Assembly: GCF_000234095.1 (NCBI RefSeq)
Contig: NZ_JH376799.1
Location: 277,217-341,216 of the forward strand
Direction: 5' to 3'
Length of the DNA stretch: 64,000 nt
DNA from: Centipeda infelix ATCC 43532
GTDB taxonomy: Bacteria; Bacillota; Negativicutes; Selenomonadales; Selenomonadaceae
The first letter of the stretch is position 1, and the number at the start of each line of letters is the position of its first letter. Under the pieces are notes generated by a model. It did no database searches. It saw nothing but the letters and a program-made list of their open reading frames with translations, and had not been told where the DNA came from. The translations under genes were made by a program, and so were the position numbers. Below are positions 9,001-18,024 of the stretch, one piece after another.

Positions 9001-9798
9001 TCAGCCCTCTCCCTTCAGTGCCTCACGCTCCGTCTGCGGGATAAAGACCATGAGCTTCGCCTCAATCGCCGTCGGGGAATCACCCGCTTGGAGAGAGAGA
9101 ATCCCCTCGATAATCATGCGCTTCTGGCTGACCTCCTGCTCGGACATGATCTTGAGCTTGTTCGCGAACGGCATCCAGAGAACGTATCCCGTAAAGATAC
9201 CGAGAATCGTTGCAACGAATGCAGCCGCGATCGAGTGGCCGAGCTTATCGATATCGTTCAGGTTGCCCAGTGCCGCGATCAGACCGACAACCGCGCCCAG
9301 AACGCCCAGTGTCGGCGCATATGTACCCGCCTGTGTAAACATCGAGCGCCCCTCGGCGTGACGCTCCTGCATGATCGCCAGCTCTGCGTCCAGCACATCG
9401 CCGACGAAATCCGGGTCCATTCCATCGATGACCATGCCCAACCCCGTGCGGAAGAACGGATCCTGAATCTCCTGCGCCTTGCTTTCAAGTGCGAGAATTC
9501 CCTCACGGCGCGCGATCTGTGACAGCTCGATGAACTGCTGCACGAGCTGCCCCTTCTCCTGCAGCTGTGGGACTCGACAGGTTTTCTTGATCAGGTTGAC
9601 GAAGTTCCCCAGCTGCTCCATACGGAATCCGATGAACAGACACGAGAACGTACCGCCAATGATGATCAGGAACGCCGCAGGATTATTGAGCGCCGTCAGC
9701 GGTGCCCCCTTCAGGATCATACCAACAAAGATCGAGATAACCCCCATGATAAGCCCGATAACCGTTGATTTTTCCAAAACAAAAGCCCCCCAATCCAT
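9001..9798 (-). CDS. motA: Flagellar motor stator protein MotA
   Basis: Membrane stator subunit that forms the ion channel with MotB and pushes on FliG. 265 residues with four hydrophobic helices (about 10-30, 38-55, 150-170, 185-205) and a large cytoplasmic loop rich in charge. The proline-containing segments AGTYAPTLGVLGAVVGLIAA and AFVATILGIFTGYVLWMPFA match MotA. ATG 9798 follows GAGAGA. It is divergent from the LysR gene across a 223-bp AT-rich spacer; no sigma-28-type motif was found upstream of motA. Confidence 0.96.
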   Translation of the reverse strand: MDWGAFVLEKSTVIGLIMGVISIFVGMILKGAPLTALNNPAAFLIIIGGTFSCLFIGFRMEQLGNFVNLIKKTCRVPQLQEKGQLVQQFIELSQIARREGILALESKAQEIQDPFFRTGLGMVIDGMDPDFVGDVLDAELAIMQERHAEGRSMFTQAGTYAPTLGVLGAVVGLIAALGNLNDIDKLGHSIAAAFVATILGIFTGYVLWMPFANKLKIMSEQEVSQKRMIIEGILSLQAGDSPTAIEAKLMVFIPQTEREALKGEG

Positions 9799-9973
9799 TT
9801 CTCTCGATCAATGGACGCATACATATCTGATCCGTCAGACACACATCCACATCTTCCTATATTATTCCATAACTCCCCGAAAAATCCTACCTCTTTTTGA
9901 AAAAAACTCTTAAAAAGATACAAAAAATTTTTCAATAAATTTATATTATCCTATCATATATTCATCGAAAATA

Positions 9974-9982
9974 TGATATAAT
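9974..9982 (+). promoter_or_regulatory. Extended -10 promoter of the LysR gene
   Basis: TGATATAAT at 9974-9982 is an extended -10 (TGnTATAAT); the -35 position is weak. The 9799-10021 spacer is very AT-rich and otherwise shows no gene. It is the likely control region for both divergent transcripts. Confidence 0.6.
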
Positions 9983-10021
9983 AGAGAGCGCATAAAGAAA
10001 AGTTATTAGGAGGATGGTCAC

Positions 10022-10918
10022 ATGGAACTACGGCAGTTGGAATATTTCCAGATGGCGAGCCGGCTCAAAAACATTACGCGTGCCGCCGAACGCCTCCGCG
10101 TCTCACAGCCCAACATCACCGTTGCCATCAAGAAACTCGAGGGCGAGCTGGGCATTCAGCTCTTTGACCGCAGCCAGAAACAGCTCTCCCTCACCCCCGA
10201 GGGCGCAGTCTTTCTCGGACGTGTCGAGATTGCCCTGCGCAGCATACAGGATGCCGTGCTTGAGGTCAACGACTACAAGCAGCTGCAGAAGGGCACGATC
10301 AAGATTGGTATTCCGCCGATGATGGGCGCGTACCTCTTTCCAAAGATCTTCTCGAGCTTTCAGCGGCGCTACTCACATCTCGATGTCTATCTGCACGAGG
10401 AGGGTTCCGTCGCGATCCGCGAACAGCTTGAGCGCGACGAACTCGACTTTGGCATCATCATCATCCCGGAGAGCTCGCCGAACCTTCAGCTTCTCCCCAT
10501 GGCACGCAGTCAGATCGTCTGCTGCGTGCCCGAGGACAGCGACCTCGCCGCACGCAAGGCGATCACCTTGCAGGACGTTGAGGCGCACAGTCTCATCATG
10601 CTCAAGGAGGGCTCATTCCTGCGTCAAATGATGCTGCAGAAGATGAAGACAGCAAGTGTCACGCCGAACATCGTACTCGAGTCGAATCAGGTCGTCACCA
10701 TCATGGGGCTCGTCGCGAGCGGCGTCGGCATCGCCTTCCTGCTCGACATGATTGTGCGCGACACACCGGGCATCCGTGCGATCCCCCTTGCAACCCCCGT
10801 CTACGTCGACGTCGGACTCGCGTGGAAGCGCGACCGCTACATCTCACGCGCCGCTCAGTCCTTCATCGAGTTCAGCAAGGACATCCTCAGCCACCAACCC
10901 GATCATACCATACTCTGA
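10022..10918 (+). CDS. LysR-family transcriptional regulator
   Basis: 298 residues. N-terminal winged HTH (residues 1-60, ELRQLEYFQMASRLKNITRA and SQPNITVAIKKLE) and a periplasmic-binding-like effector domain (~90-295). ATG 10022 follows AGGAGG at 8 bp spacing. It is divergent from motA and convergent with the Dcu-type transporter gene, from which it is separated by a bidirectional terminator. LysR genes often control neighbours, but which one, and the effector, cannot be told from sequence alone. Confidence 0.93.
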   Translation: MELRQLEYFQMASRLKNITRAAERLRVSQPNITVAIKKLEGELGIQLFDRSQKQLSLTPEGAVFLGRVEIALRSIQDAVLEVNDYKQLQKGTIKIGIPPMMGAYLFPKIFSSFQRRYSHLDVYLHEEGSVAIREQLERDELDFGIIIIPESSPNLQLLPMARSQIVCCVPEDSDLAARKAITLQDVEAHSLIMLKEGSFLRQMMLQKMKTASVTPNIVLESNQVVTIMGLVASGVGIAFLLDMIVRDTPGIRAIPLATPVYVDVGLAWKRDRYISRAAQSFIEFSKDILSHQPDHTIL

Positions 10919-10924
10919 GAGCAC

Positions 10925-10962
10925 AAAAAAAGGATTGCCGCATTTTTGCAGCAATCCTTTTT
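10925..10962. terminator. Bidirectional terminator between lysR and dcu
   Basis: A 10-bp perfect stem (10929-10938 with 10951-10960) with an A-run before and a T-run after, so it can stop transcripts from both convergent genes. Confidence 0.85.
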
Positions 10963-10978
10963 GCATACAATCAATCGC

Positions 10979-12322
10979 TCAGAAAATCAAATGTGCGATG
11001 AGATAGCCTACACAGCAGCCAGAACTGACACCGATAAGCCCTGGAATCATGAACGAATGATTCAGAATGTACTTGCCGATGCGCGTCGTACCCGAGCGGT
11101 CAAAACCGATGCACGCGAGGTCGGAGGGGTACGTCGGCAGGAAGAAGTATCCGTAGCACGCCGAGATGAACGAGAGCACGAGGATCGGGTCCATTCCAAC
11201 ATTCAGTGCCATCGGCACCACGATTGCGATCGCCGCTCCCTGCGAGTTCACGAGCTTCGATGTGAGGAACGCGAGCACTGCGTACGCCCACGGATAGTTC
11301 TGCACGGCAGAGCCGAGGAATTCCTTGAGGAAGCCCATGTGGTTCATAAAGTAGGTGTCTGCCATCCACGCCACACCGTAGACGGAGACGAGTGCAACCA
11401 CACCCGAGCGGAAGACCTGTGAGTTGCCAACATCCTTTGCCTTGACCTTGCACGCGAGCAGAATCGTCGCACCCACAAGCAGCATGACCATCTGGATCAC
11501 GACCACCATTGAGATCGCCTTCGGTGCAGCATCCGGCTTCGGCGGGAACTTCGGCAGCAGTTCGGGGAAGTTGCCGAGTACTGCGATTGCAATGATACCG
11601 ACAAAGAAGATATACATTGCACGGTAGTACTCTGTCGGGAGCTCCTTATCCATGAGACTTTCGGTATCACCGTAAACATACTTTTTGTTCTCGGGGTCGC
11701 GAATGAACTCTTGGAAACGCTCATCCTGCTCGAGATCCTTGCCGCGTCGATAGCTCCACAGTGCCGCAAAGAAAACACCGAGTCCTGTCGCCGGAATCGA
11801 CACAGACAGCACTTGAAACACGGAGAATTCATGCCCCGAGACCGAGAGAAACGCGACCATCGAAACAACCGCAACCGACACCGGCGAAGCACAGATGCCC
11901 ATCTGCGAAGCAACGGACGAAACCGCCATCGGACGCTCAGGACGGATGCCCTGCTTGATCGCGATGTCGTAGATGATCGGGAACATGGTGTAGACAACAT
12001 GCCCCGTACCGCAGAGCACCGTGAGGAACCACGTCGTCAGCGGTGCGAGGATCGTGACGTGCCTGGGATTGTTCCGCAGGAACTTCTCCGCATACTTCAG
12101 CATGACCGTGAGGCCGCCCGACGTCTGCAGGAAGCCCGCGCAGGTCACAACCGCAAGGATGATGAGCATGACATCGATCGGCGGCTTGCCCGGCTGATAG
12201 CCGAAGACGAACGTGTAGATCACAAGGCCGAAGCCGCTGATGACCGCGAGCCCAAGCCCCCCGTGCCGCACACCGACAATCAGGCAGACGAGAAGGACAA
12301 TAAAGCCCAAAATCATTTCCAT
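10979..12322 (-). CDS. Anaerobic C4-dicarboxylate transporter, DcuA/DcuB type
   Basis: Inner-membrane carrier for succinate, fumarate, malate or aspartate exchange during anaerobic growth. 447 residues, family length. About ten to twelve hydrophobic helices; Dcu hallmarks are the start MEMILGFIVLLVCLIVGVRH, the segment TSGGLTVMLKYAEKFLR and MGICASPVSVAVVSMVAF. ATG 12322 follows GGGGGAA; ATG 12316 is an alternative. A good promoter lies 64 bp upstream. In a fermentative, succinate/propionate-forming anaerobe this fits fumarate uptake with succinate efflux. DcuA versus DcuB cannot be separated by eye. Confidence 0.92.
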   Translation of the reverse strand: MEMILGFIVLLVCLIVGVRHGGLGLAVISGFGLVIYTFVFGYQPGKPPIDVMLIILAVVTCAGFLQTSGGLTVMLKYAEKFLRNNPRHVTILAPLTTWFLTVLCGTGHVVYTMFPIIYDIAIKQGIRPERPMAVSSVASQMGICASPVSVAVVSMVAFLSVSGHEFSVFQVLSVSIPATGLGVFFAALWSYRRGKDLEQDERFQEFIRDPENKKYVYGDTESLMDKELPTEYYRAMYIFFVGIIAIAVLGNFPELLPKFPPKPDAAPKAISMVVVIQMVMLLVGATILLACKVKAKDVGNSQVFRSGVVALVSVYGVAWMADTYFMNHMGFLKEFLGSAVQNYPWAYAVLAFLTSKLVNSQGAAIAIVVPMALNVGMDPILVLSFISACYGYFFLPTYPSDLACIGFDRSGTTRIGKYILNHSFMIPGLIGVSSGCCVGYLIAHLIF

Positions 12323-12385
12323 AGAACAATTCCCCCATTCTACGCAGAGACCCCACCCTGCACAGTCATAATAGCAACGTGTACT

Positions 12386-12415
12386 ATTATACATCACGAA
12401 TAGATTATTAGTAAA
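12386..12415 (-). promoter_or_regulatory. sigma-A promoter of the Dcu gene
   Basis: Minus-strand TTTACT (12415-12410) and a perfect TATAAT (12391-12386) with an 18-bp spacer. The leader to ATG 12322 is about 55 nt. Confidence 0.7.
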
Positions 12416-12446
12416 GCCTAGGATATATAAACAGAAGCTATCCAAA

Positions 12447-12472
12447 ACAAAAGAACCGCCTGAGGGCGGCTC
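12447..12472 (-). terminator. Terminator after flgE
   Basis: Minus-strand stem GAGCCGCC/GGCGGTTC with a CTCA loop and following TTTTG/TTTT, located 33 bp past the flgE stop. Confidence 0.85.
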
Positions 12473-12504
12473 TTTCAAATAAGGTATGTGTTTGATATTT
12501 ACGC

Positions 12505-14541
12505 TTAGCGCTTCATGTTGATCAGTGTCTCAAGCATCTCGTCCGACACCGTGATGATCTTCGAGTTCGACTGGAAGCCGCGCTGCGTGATGATCATGTC
12601 GGAGAACTGGTCGGCGATGTCGACGTTCGACATCTCAAGCGCCGAGGTCGTCAGCTCCGAACCGATATCCGACGCACCGCTGATGGTGCGCGTACCGGAG
12701 TTGTTCGACTCCTGATAGAGGTTGCCGCCCATCTTCGTGAGACCCGATGGGTTGTTGAACTGCGCCATCGCAATCTGGGCTTCTTTCTGGCGGACACCGT
12801 TCGTGTACGTGCCCGTGATGACACCCGAGCTGTCGATATCAACGCTTGCAAGCGTACCCGCCGCGTTGCCATCGGAGGTTGCCGAAATGGTCGACGTACC
12901 CGAATACTGTGTGATCGCCGCAAGGTTCATGCTGACTTGCTGCGGTGCCGCGCCGTTTGTGTACTTGAGGTTCAGCGAGGCAGATCCGCTCACATAAGAG
13001 CCTGCCGTGTCAAAGGTGAGCTCGGTTTTTGTGAGGGAAACAGTCGTCAGCGTCCCGTCTGCTTCCTTGATGGTATAAGAGTCGCCACCGCTGCCGAGCG
13101 AGAGCTGCCATTTGTTGTTTGCTGTCTTCGTATAGACAACGGGGATAGAGTGCTTCGCACCGAGCGAATCATAGACCGTGACTGTTGTCGCCACCGACGG
13201 ATAGAAGGTATCGCCCTGAGCGTAGGTCTTTGCTACAAGCCCATCAATCGCCGTGCCGCTCTTCGTATTGAGCACAACCCCCGAGACCGTCTTGTTATTG
13301 TGCTCATATACAGAGACACGCGAGGTTGCCACAACGTTACCATCTGCAGCCGTAGCTGTACGCGCAAATGTCTGTGTCGCACTCGTAACGGTCACAGCAG
13401 AGGCAAGCTTCGCCTTATTTCCATCGGCTGTCGCCAATGTCGCTCCGGCATTGCCTTTTACCTCTTTGATCTTGAGCTGCCCGTTATAGGTGTCGCCAAC
13501 CTTGTATGTAAAGGTCGTCGGACTTGGAACAGTGACTTTTATCGGAGCCTTTGGGTTGGTAAAGTTGTTGTCTGCAGCCAGCTCCAACTCGACTTCATTC
13601 GTACCGACCGCCGTCACCTTCGTGATTGTTCCGCTGATGTTGTACGTCCCACCGAAGGTATATGTTCCGCTTTCAAGCCCCGTAAGAGAGATATCGGTTG
13701 TTGCGCCCGCAATCTTTTTGGGACTGGAAGCGTTGTCGGTATCAATCCCCAACTTGAGATCAACCTTGCCGGTAGGCGAAGCCGTAACATTGGAGATCTT
13801 AGACGTGTAGAGTGTCTTACCTGCTACAGCAGTCGCGGTATCGAATGGATAGGTAGCCGTGCCGTCCAATGTGACCGTCTCACCTGACGAAAGGGTCAGG
13901 GATATCTTTCCTGTCTCGGTCGGAGTATAGTTCGCTACCGTCTCAGACGTACCGTCCGCATACTTTACGAGGGTATTCGCGACCTGATAGCCCGGCGTCG
14001 ATGCATTGAGGTTCTTTGTATAGGATGCCGTCGCGGTGGTCTTTGCCTCCATGGACTTGCCCGCAGGGATCTGAATCTTTGTCGTGTTGTCGCCTGCGAC
14101 ATTGAGAACCCCGTTGTTCGCCATATAGCCTTGCACGTAGAGACCCGTACTCGGGATGGTAAGGTTGCCTTCCGCGTCGAATCCGAATGCGCCGTTGCGC
14201 GTATAGAACTGCTGATTGCCGCGCTTGACGACAAAGAGCCCGTCGCCGCGCGAGATGGCGACATCCGTGTTCTTGCCCGTCTGCTGCACAGAGCCGTTCG
14301 TGTAGATGAGGTCAGTGCTTGCAACACTCATGCCGAGACCGACCTGCTTCGGGTTCACGCCGCCGATGTTCCCCGTCGGCGAAGACGCCCCCGAGAGGTT
14401 CTGCGAGATCATGTCCGCGAACGTAACGCGGCTTGCCTTGAAGCCCGTGGTATTGACGTTCGCAATGTTGTTACCGACGACATCCATGCGGGTCTGATGA
14501 CCCTTGAGTCCCGAGACACCCGAGAACATGGAACGCATCAT
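12505..14541 (-). CDS. flgE: Flagellar hook protein FlgE
   Basis: Structural subunit of the flagellar hook, exported by the flagellar type III system. 678 residues, longer than enterobacterial FlgE (~400), with the extra length in the middle, as is common in Negativicutes and other Firmicutes. The N-terminal rod-type domain (SMFSGVSGLKGHQTRMDVVG, NNIANVNTTGFKASR) and C-terminal domain (EMSNVDIADQFSDMIITQRG, TVSDEMLETLINMK) are intact. The central ~450 residues are Thr/Ser/Ala-rich and of exposed-domain type. ATG 14541 or 14538 follow AAAGGAGAG. It lies 172 bp behind the TIGR02530 gene. No flgD or hook-length gene is adjacent in this window. Confidence 0.95.
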   Translation of the reverse strand: MMRSMFSGVSGLKGHQTRMDVVGNNIANVNTTGFKASRVTFADMISQNLSGASSPTGNIGGVNPKQVGLGMSVASTDLIYTNGSVQQTGKNTDVAISRGDGLFVVKRGNQQFYTRNGAFGFDAEGNLTIPSTGLYVQGYMANNGVLNVAGDNTTKIQIPAGKSMEAKTTATASYTKNLNASTPGYQVANTLVKYADGTSETVANYTPTETGKISLTLSSGETVTLDGTATYPFDTATAVAGKTLYTSKISNVTASPTGKVDLKLGIDTDNASSPKKIAGATTDISLTGLESGTYTFGGTYNISGTITKVTAVGTNEVELELAADNNFTNPKAPIKVTVPSPTTFTYKVGDTYNGQLKIKEVKGNAGATLATADGNKAKLASAVTVTSATQTFARTATAADGNVVATSRVSVYEHNNKTVSGVVLNTKSGTAIDGLVAKTYAQGDTFYPSVATTVTVYDSLGAKHSIPVVYTKTANNKWQLSLGSGGDSYTIKEADGTLTTVSLTKTELTFDTAGSYVSGSASLNLKYTNGAAPQQVSMNLAAITQYSGTSTISATSDGNAAGTLASVDIDSSGVITGTYTNGVRQKEAQIAMAQFNNPSGLTKMGGNLYQESNNSGTRTISGASDIGSELTTSALEMSNVDIADQFSDMIITQRGFQSNSKIITVSDEMLETLINMKR

Positions 14542-14713
14542 AATGAATCTCTCCTTTGCCATGTGTGACAGTGCAAAGGAAAGCCATATCTGTATGGGAA
14601 ACACGCCCCCGCAGGGGTGTTCTGTGCTCCCCGTGCTTTGGGAGACGATCTCCGTCTCTCTGCTGACCGCACCAGTCGCGCGCGGTCAAAAGCCTCCCGT
14701 AGGTCCGGCTTCG

Positions 14714-15091
14714 TCAGATGATGGCTGCACTGTCAATGTTCGTAAAAATACTGTCTGCCGCGGTCACGTCGTCGAGCGCTGTGATCACGGTACGGTTCGT
14801 CACTGAGACGACCATCGCCGTACTGTCCTTCATATAGATCAGGGCTTCCCTTGCACCCTTCTCCCGCATACGGTCGATGGTGGAGCCAAGTTTCTCAAGC
14901 TCCGTGTTCGTGAGCATGACACCGCGCCGCTGCAGCCGCTCCTCTGCGTGCTGCGAGAAACGAACGCGCTCCCGTGCTCCCTCAAGTACCTGTGCAAACG
15001 ACGCTCCGCTGCTGTCCATTACTTTTCGTCCGTGGCCGGCCCCCCTGCATCCCTGCCCGACCAGCGCGATCGAATCGTCTGCAATCCTCAT
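14714..15091 (-). CDS. TIGR02530-family flagellar operon protein
   Basis: 125-residue protein resembling the small flagellar-operon family TIGR02530, usually encoded next to flgD/flgE in Firmicutes. The conserved core is FSQHAEERLQRRGVMLT followed by a strand-rich half (EALIYMKDSTAMVVSVTNRT). Molecular role is unknown; an assembly or regulatory role in hook formation is inferred from context. ATG 15091 follows GGAGGTGAG. The gene is preceded by a sigma-28-type promoter and followed by flgE. Confidence 0.85.
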   Translation of the reverse strand: MRIADDSIALVGQGCRGAGHGRKVMDSSGASFAQVLEGARERVRFSQHAEERLQRRGVMLTNTELEKLGSTIDRMREKGAREALIYMKDSTAMVVSVTNRTVITALDDVTAADSIFTNIDSAAII

Positions 15092-15117
15092 CGCCTCACC
15101 TCCTCTCTTTGGTGTAG

Positions 15118-15151
15118 AATAAAACATTCCACCGTGTATATCGGTGGAATG
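15118..15151 (-). terminator. Terminator upstream of the flagellar unit
   Basis: A perfect 10-bp stem (15151-15142 with 15134-15125) followed on the minus strand by TTTTATTC. It should stop transcripts arriving from mutS-mutL-methyltransferase. The -10 of the flagellar promoter lies inside this hairpin, so a transcript started there lacks the 5' arm and is not terminated. Confidence 0.7.
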
Positions 15152-15165
15152 TGAGATAAACTTAA
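15138..15165 (-). promoter_or_regulatory. Candidate sigma-28 (FliA/SigD) promoter for TIGR02530-flgE
   Basis: Minus-strand TTAAGTTT (15165-15158), 12 bp, then ACCGATAT (15145-15138). The flagellar sigma consensus is TAAAGTTT with GCCGATAA/T at near-identical spacing. The start point would be near 15130, ~40 nt before the first ATG. Confidence 0.65.
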
Positions 15166-15176
15166 ATGGAAATAAA

Positions 15177-15338
15177 GGAAGCACTGATAAATTCAGCCAC
15201 GCCATCTTGACGTATCTTTTTTGCCCGCACTGTGTCGACAAATCCTCCACATAGCCCTTGCTATGCGTCCGGTTTGTCTCCTTGTTCGGACGAAAAAATC
15301 TACGCCAATCTGACGGACTTCATTTTATCAGCGATTCC
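15177..15338. mobile_element. Palindromic 162-bp element, copy A
   Basis: Non-coding element with 15-bp terminal inverted repeats (GGAAGCACTGATAAA / TTTATCAGCGATTCC) flanked by a TAAA duplication (15173-15176 and 15339-15342). The two halves are complementary over most of their length, with CATAGC/GCTATG-type arms at the centre. Copies B (42664) and C (42987) are near-identical; D (63659) is a diverged relative. It lies between the methyltransferase gene and the flagellar promoter, 12 bp upstream of the -35. No transposase is encoded, so it is MITE-like. Confidence 0.85.
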
Positions 15339-15346
15339 TAAAGATT

Positions 15347-16150
15347 TTAGAGTTCCATCACACCGTACGCGATGCGGCTGTACTTTCCTCCCGTGATGTG
15401 CGTGAAGCCGAGGCGTTCAAATTCTGCGCTCTCACGGCGTTCCTTCATGACGACGCGGAGGCGTGCCACACGGCGCGCCTCCGCAATGGTCTCCTCCGTA
15501 AGCGCACGCGAATCGGCAAGCACGCGCAGCGCGTTCATGCCCGCGCTCTCGTGGAGCGGACGGCGAAACATGGGGTCGAAGTAAACGACATCACAGCTGT
15601 CCGTCTCCGCCGCACGCAGATATGTGAGAGCATCTGCGTGATGCACGGTAATGCGGCGCATTGCCGCGTGCATCTCATAGTTGTCGCCTGTCGCGTGCGC
15701 GAGCCCGTCTGCGATGACTGCCGCAATCAAGGGGTTCGACTCAAGTGCCGTGACCGTTCCCTGCGCCCCGACGGCAAAGCTCTCGACAATCGCATCCGCG
15801 CCCGTACCGAGGGTGCAGTCGAGGACGTGCATCCCCTCCACAAGCCCAAGTGCAGAGACGAGGTGGTCGCCGTGACCGAGCAGCAAATTTTTGATGCGCA
15901 GATGCGACATGCCCGGATGAAAGAAAAGTTCCCCCTCCGCCGTAACGAGCGTCAAGAGGCCGCGCCGTGCGACAAGCGCAGCATCCACACCGTATGCCGC
16001 ACGCAGTTCTTCGAGCGAATCATTGCCGCGTGGGACGTTCGGTATGCCGAGTGCCGCCGCCGTCCGTGCCGCAAGCGTACGGTTCGCCTCCGTATATTTC
16101 TGTCCGCGCCGCACCGTCGTCACAATCGCGCTGATGGTGTTCGTTCTCAT
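15347..16150 (-). CDS. Class I SAM-dependent methyltransferase, RsmJ-like
   Basis: 267 residues resembling the SAM_MT/RsmJ (YhiQ) group, which methylates small-subunit rRNA in E. coli; this protein's target is not established. The SAM-binding motif is LDCTLGTGADAIVESFAVG (~109-127) with the acidic residue in TALESNPL, and the catalytic-loop candidate is VVYFDPMFRRP. The N-terminal ~80 residues are an extra domain. It starts at ATG 16150 with a 4-bp overlap to the mutL stop, so it is the third gene of mutS-mutL-methyltransferase. Copy A of the 162-bp element begins 8 bp past its stop. Confidence 0.85.
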   Translation of the reverse strand: MRTNTISAIVTTVRRGQKYTEANRTLAARTAAALGIPNVPRGNDSLEELRAAYGVDAALVARRGLLTLVTAEGELFFHPGMSHLRIKNLLLGHGDHLVSALGLVEGMHVLDCTLGTGADAIVESFAVGAQGTVTALESNPLIAAVIADGLAHATGDNYEMHAAMRRITVHHADALTYLRAAETDSCDVVYFDPMFRRPLHESAGMNALRVLADSRALTEETIAEARRVARLRVVMKERRESAEFERLGFTHITGGKYSRIAYGVMEL

Positions 16151-18024
16151 AGGTTGAACCCCGTGCGCTTGAACATCTTCGCGAGGTCATGGGTATCGAA
16201 TCGGAGGATGGTCGGTCGCCCGTGCGGACAGGTGAACGGGAACGGCGTCACACGGAGTTCGTCGAGCAGGATCTCCATCTGCCGCACACTCAGCTCCTCG
16301 CCCGCCTTGATCGCCGCGCGGCATGCCATCGTTGCAAGCCCCGCCTGACGCAGGTTCGCAGGGGTTGCCGCGTGCAAATCGCCAAGGGACATCAGGATCT
16401 CGCGTATCGTGTCCTCTGCCTCGTCCGTCGGGATATCGGCAGGTGCCTCGGTCAAGCGATATTCGCGCTCTCCCGCAGGTTCGAGGTGGAACCCGAGACG
16501 GTCGAACAGCTCCGCATTCTCCTCGATGTACTGCGCCTCACGCGCGTCAAAGGAGAGAATCGCGTGCACGAGCATCTGTTGGGACGGAATTCCGTCCGCC
16601 TGTGCGGAGAAACGGTCAAAGAGGATGCGCTCGTGCGCCGCATGCTGATCGACGATGTAGAGACTCTGCGCACTCTGGGCGATGATGTAGGTGAGATCAA
16701 CCTGTCCGATGGGGAGAAGGTTTCCCTCCATCTCTGCGCCCTGCTCCACATTGGAATGCGAACCTGTGGCAGAAAACGCCGCGCGTTCCTCACTGCGCAC
16801 GGCAGCGACGCGATCCTGCGCGGCACGCAGGTCAACGCTCTGTCCGCGCCACTGCACCGCCTCATGTACGGTCTGTGGACGCACGGGCGGCATCGCGTAG
16901 GTATTTGCGGGAGCGGCGGCATTCCGTGTGTATGGAGTCGCATCAGCAGGTACACCGACGTTCAGCGGGACGGCTTCGTAGTGAAATTTCGGCTTTTCGA
17001 CCGACGACGCAATTGCCGTACTCTCCCCCGCCGCTCCTCGAATCGCGTCGAGCACAGACTTGTAGACCGCCTTGAAGATGCGCCCCTCGTCCTCGAATTT
17101 CATCTCCGTTTTCTGCGGGTGCACGTTCACGTCAATGGTTCGCTGCGGCACCTCGATGCGAAGAACGGCAAGCGGAAAGCCCATCTTCGGAACGAGCGCA
17201 CGGTAGACGTTGTCAATCGCCTTCGCAATCGCACGGTTCTGTATCGTACGCCCGTTGACGATGTACGTCTGCCACGCGCGGCTGCTGCGGATCACGGACG
17301 GTTTCGAGATGTAGCCCGTGATACGGATCTCCGCCTCCTCATCGTGGAAGTCGAGTGGGATCAGCGCCCCCGCCGTATCGCCGCCGTAGATGCTCTCGAT
17401 GGCGCGGCGCAGGCTGTCATCTCCCGCCGTCATGATCGTCAGCCGATTATTGTTAATGAAGCGAAATGCGATATCGGGGCGCGAGAGCGCGAGCCGAATC
17501 ACATAGTCACTGATCTTGCCCGCCTCGGTCGTATTCGTCTTGAGAAATTTCTTGCGTGCGGGCGTGTTGAAAAAAAGCTCCTCGACGCGTACACTCGTCC
17601 CGATCTCGCAGCCCGCATCCTCAATCTCGGGCATTTTGCCGCCGAGGATGTCAACGCGCGTACCGAGGTCATCCGATGCCCGCCGCGTGAGGAGGGAGAA
17701 TCGCGAGACGGATGCGATGGTCGGCAGAGCCTCACCGCGAAAGCCGAGCGTCGCAACGGTCTGAAGGTCGGATACGGAGGAGATCTTACTGGTCGCATGG
17801 CGCAGGATCGCCGTCTGCGCATCCTCGCGCGTCATGCCGCGCCCATTGTCCGTCACGCGGATGAAGCTGACACCGCCGCCCATGATTTCGATCTCAACCG
17901 CCGTCGCGCCCGCGTCCATCGCGTTTTCGACAAGCTCCTTGACGACGGAGGCGGGACGCTCCACGACCTCGCCCGCCGCAATCTTGTTGATGGTGCTGTC
18001 GTCCAGTATATGAATCTGCGTCAT
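16147..18024 (-). CDS. mutL: DNA mismatch repair protein MutL
   Basis: Mismatch-repair ATPase and nicking endonuclease. 625 residues. N-terminal GHKL ATPase (IAAGEVVERPASVVKELVEN, DNGRGM, GFRGEALPTIASVS), a variable linker ~340-430, and the C-terminal endonuclease/dimer domain with DQHAAHERILFD, ACRAAIKAGEELS and CPHGRPT. The usual final Glu of the DQHA(X)2E(X)4E motif is Asp here. This endonuclease motif is expected in bacteria lacking MutH. ATG 18024 overlaps the mutS stop by 4 bp. Confidence 0.97.
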   Translation of the reverse strand: MTQIHILDDSTINKIAAGEVVERPASVVKELVENAMDAGATAVEIEIMGGGVSFIRVTDNGRGMTREDAQTAILRHATSKISSVSDLQTVATLGFRGEALPTIASVSRFSLLTRRASDDLGTRVDILGGKMPEIEDAGCEIGTSVRVEELFFNTPARKKFLKTNTTEAGKISDYVIRLALSRPDIAFRFINNNRLTIMTAGDDSLRRAIESIYGGDTAGALIPLDFHDEEAEIRITGYISKPSVIRSSRAWQTYIVNGRTIQNRAIAKAIDNVYRALVPKMGFPLAVLRIEVPQRTIDVNVHPQKTEMKFEDEGRIFKAVYKSVLDAIRGAAGESTAIASSVEKPKFHYEAVPLNVGVPADATPYTRNAAAPANTYAMPPVRPQTVHEAVQWRGQSVDLRAAQDRVAAVRSEERAAFSATGSHSNVEQGAEMEGNLLPIGQVDLTYIIAQSAQSLYIVDQHAAHERILFDRFSAQADGIPSQQMLVHAILSFDAREAQYIEENAELFDRLGFHLEPAGEREYRLTEAPADIPTDEAEDTIREILMSLGDLHAATPANLRQAGLATMACRAAIKAGEELSVRQMEILLDELRVTPFPFTCPHGRPTILRFDTHDLAKMFKRTGFNL

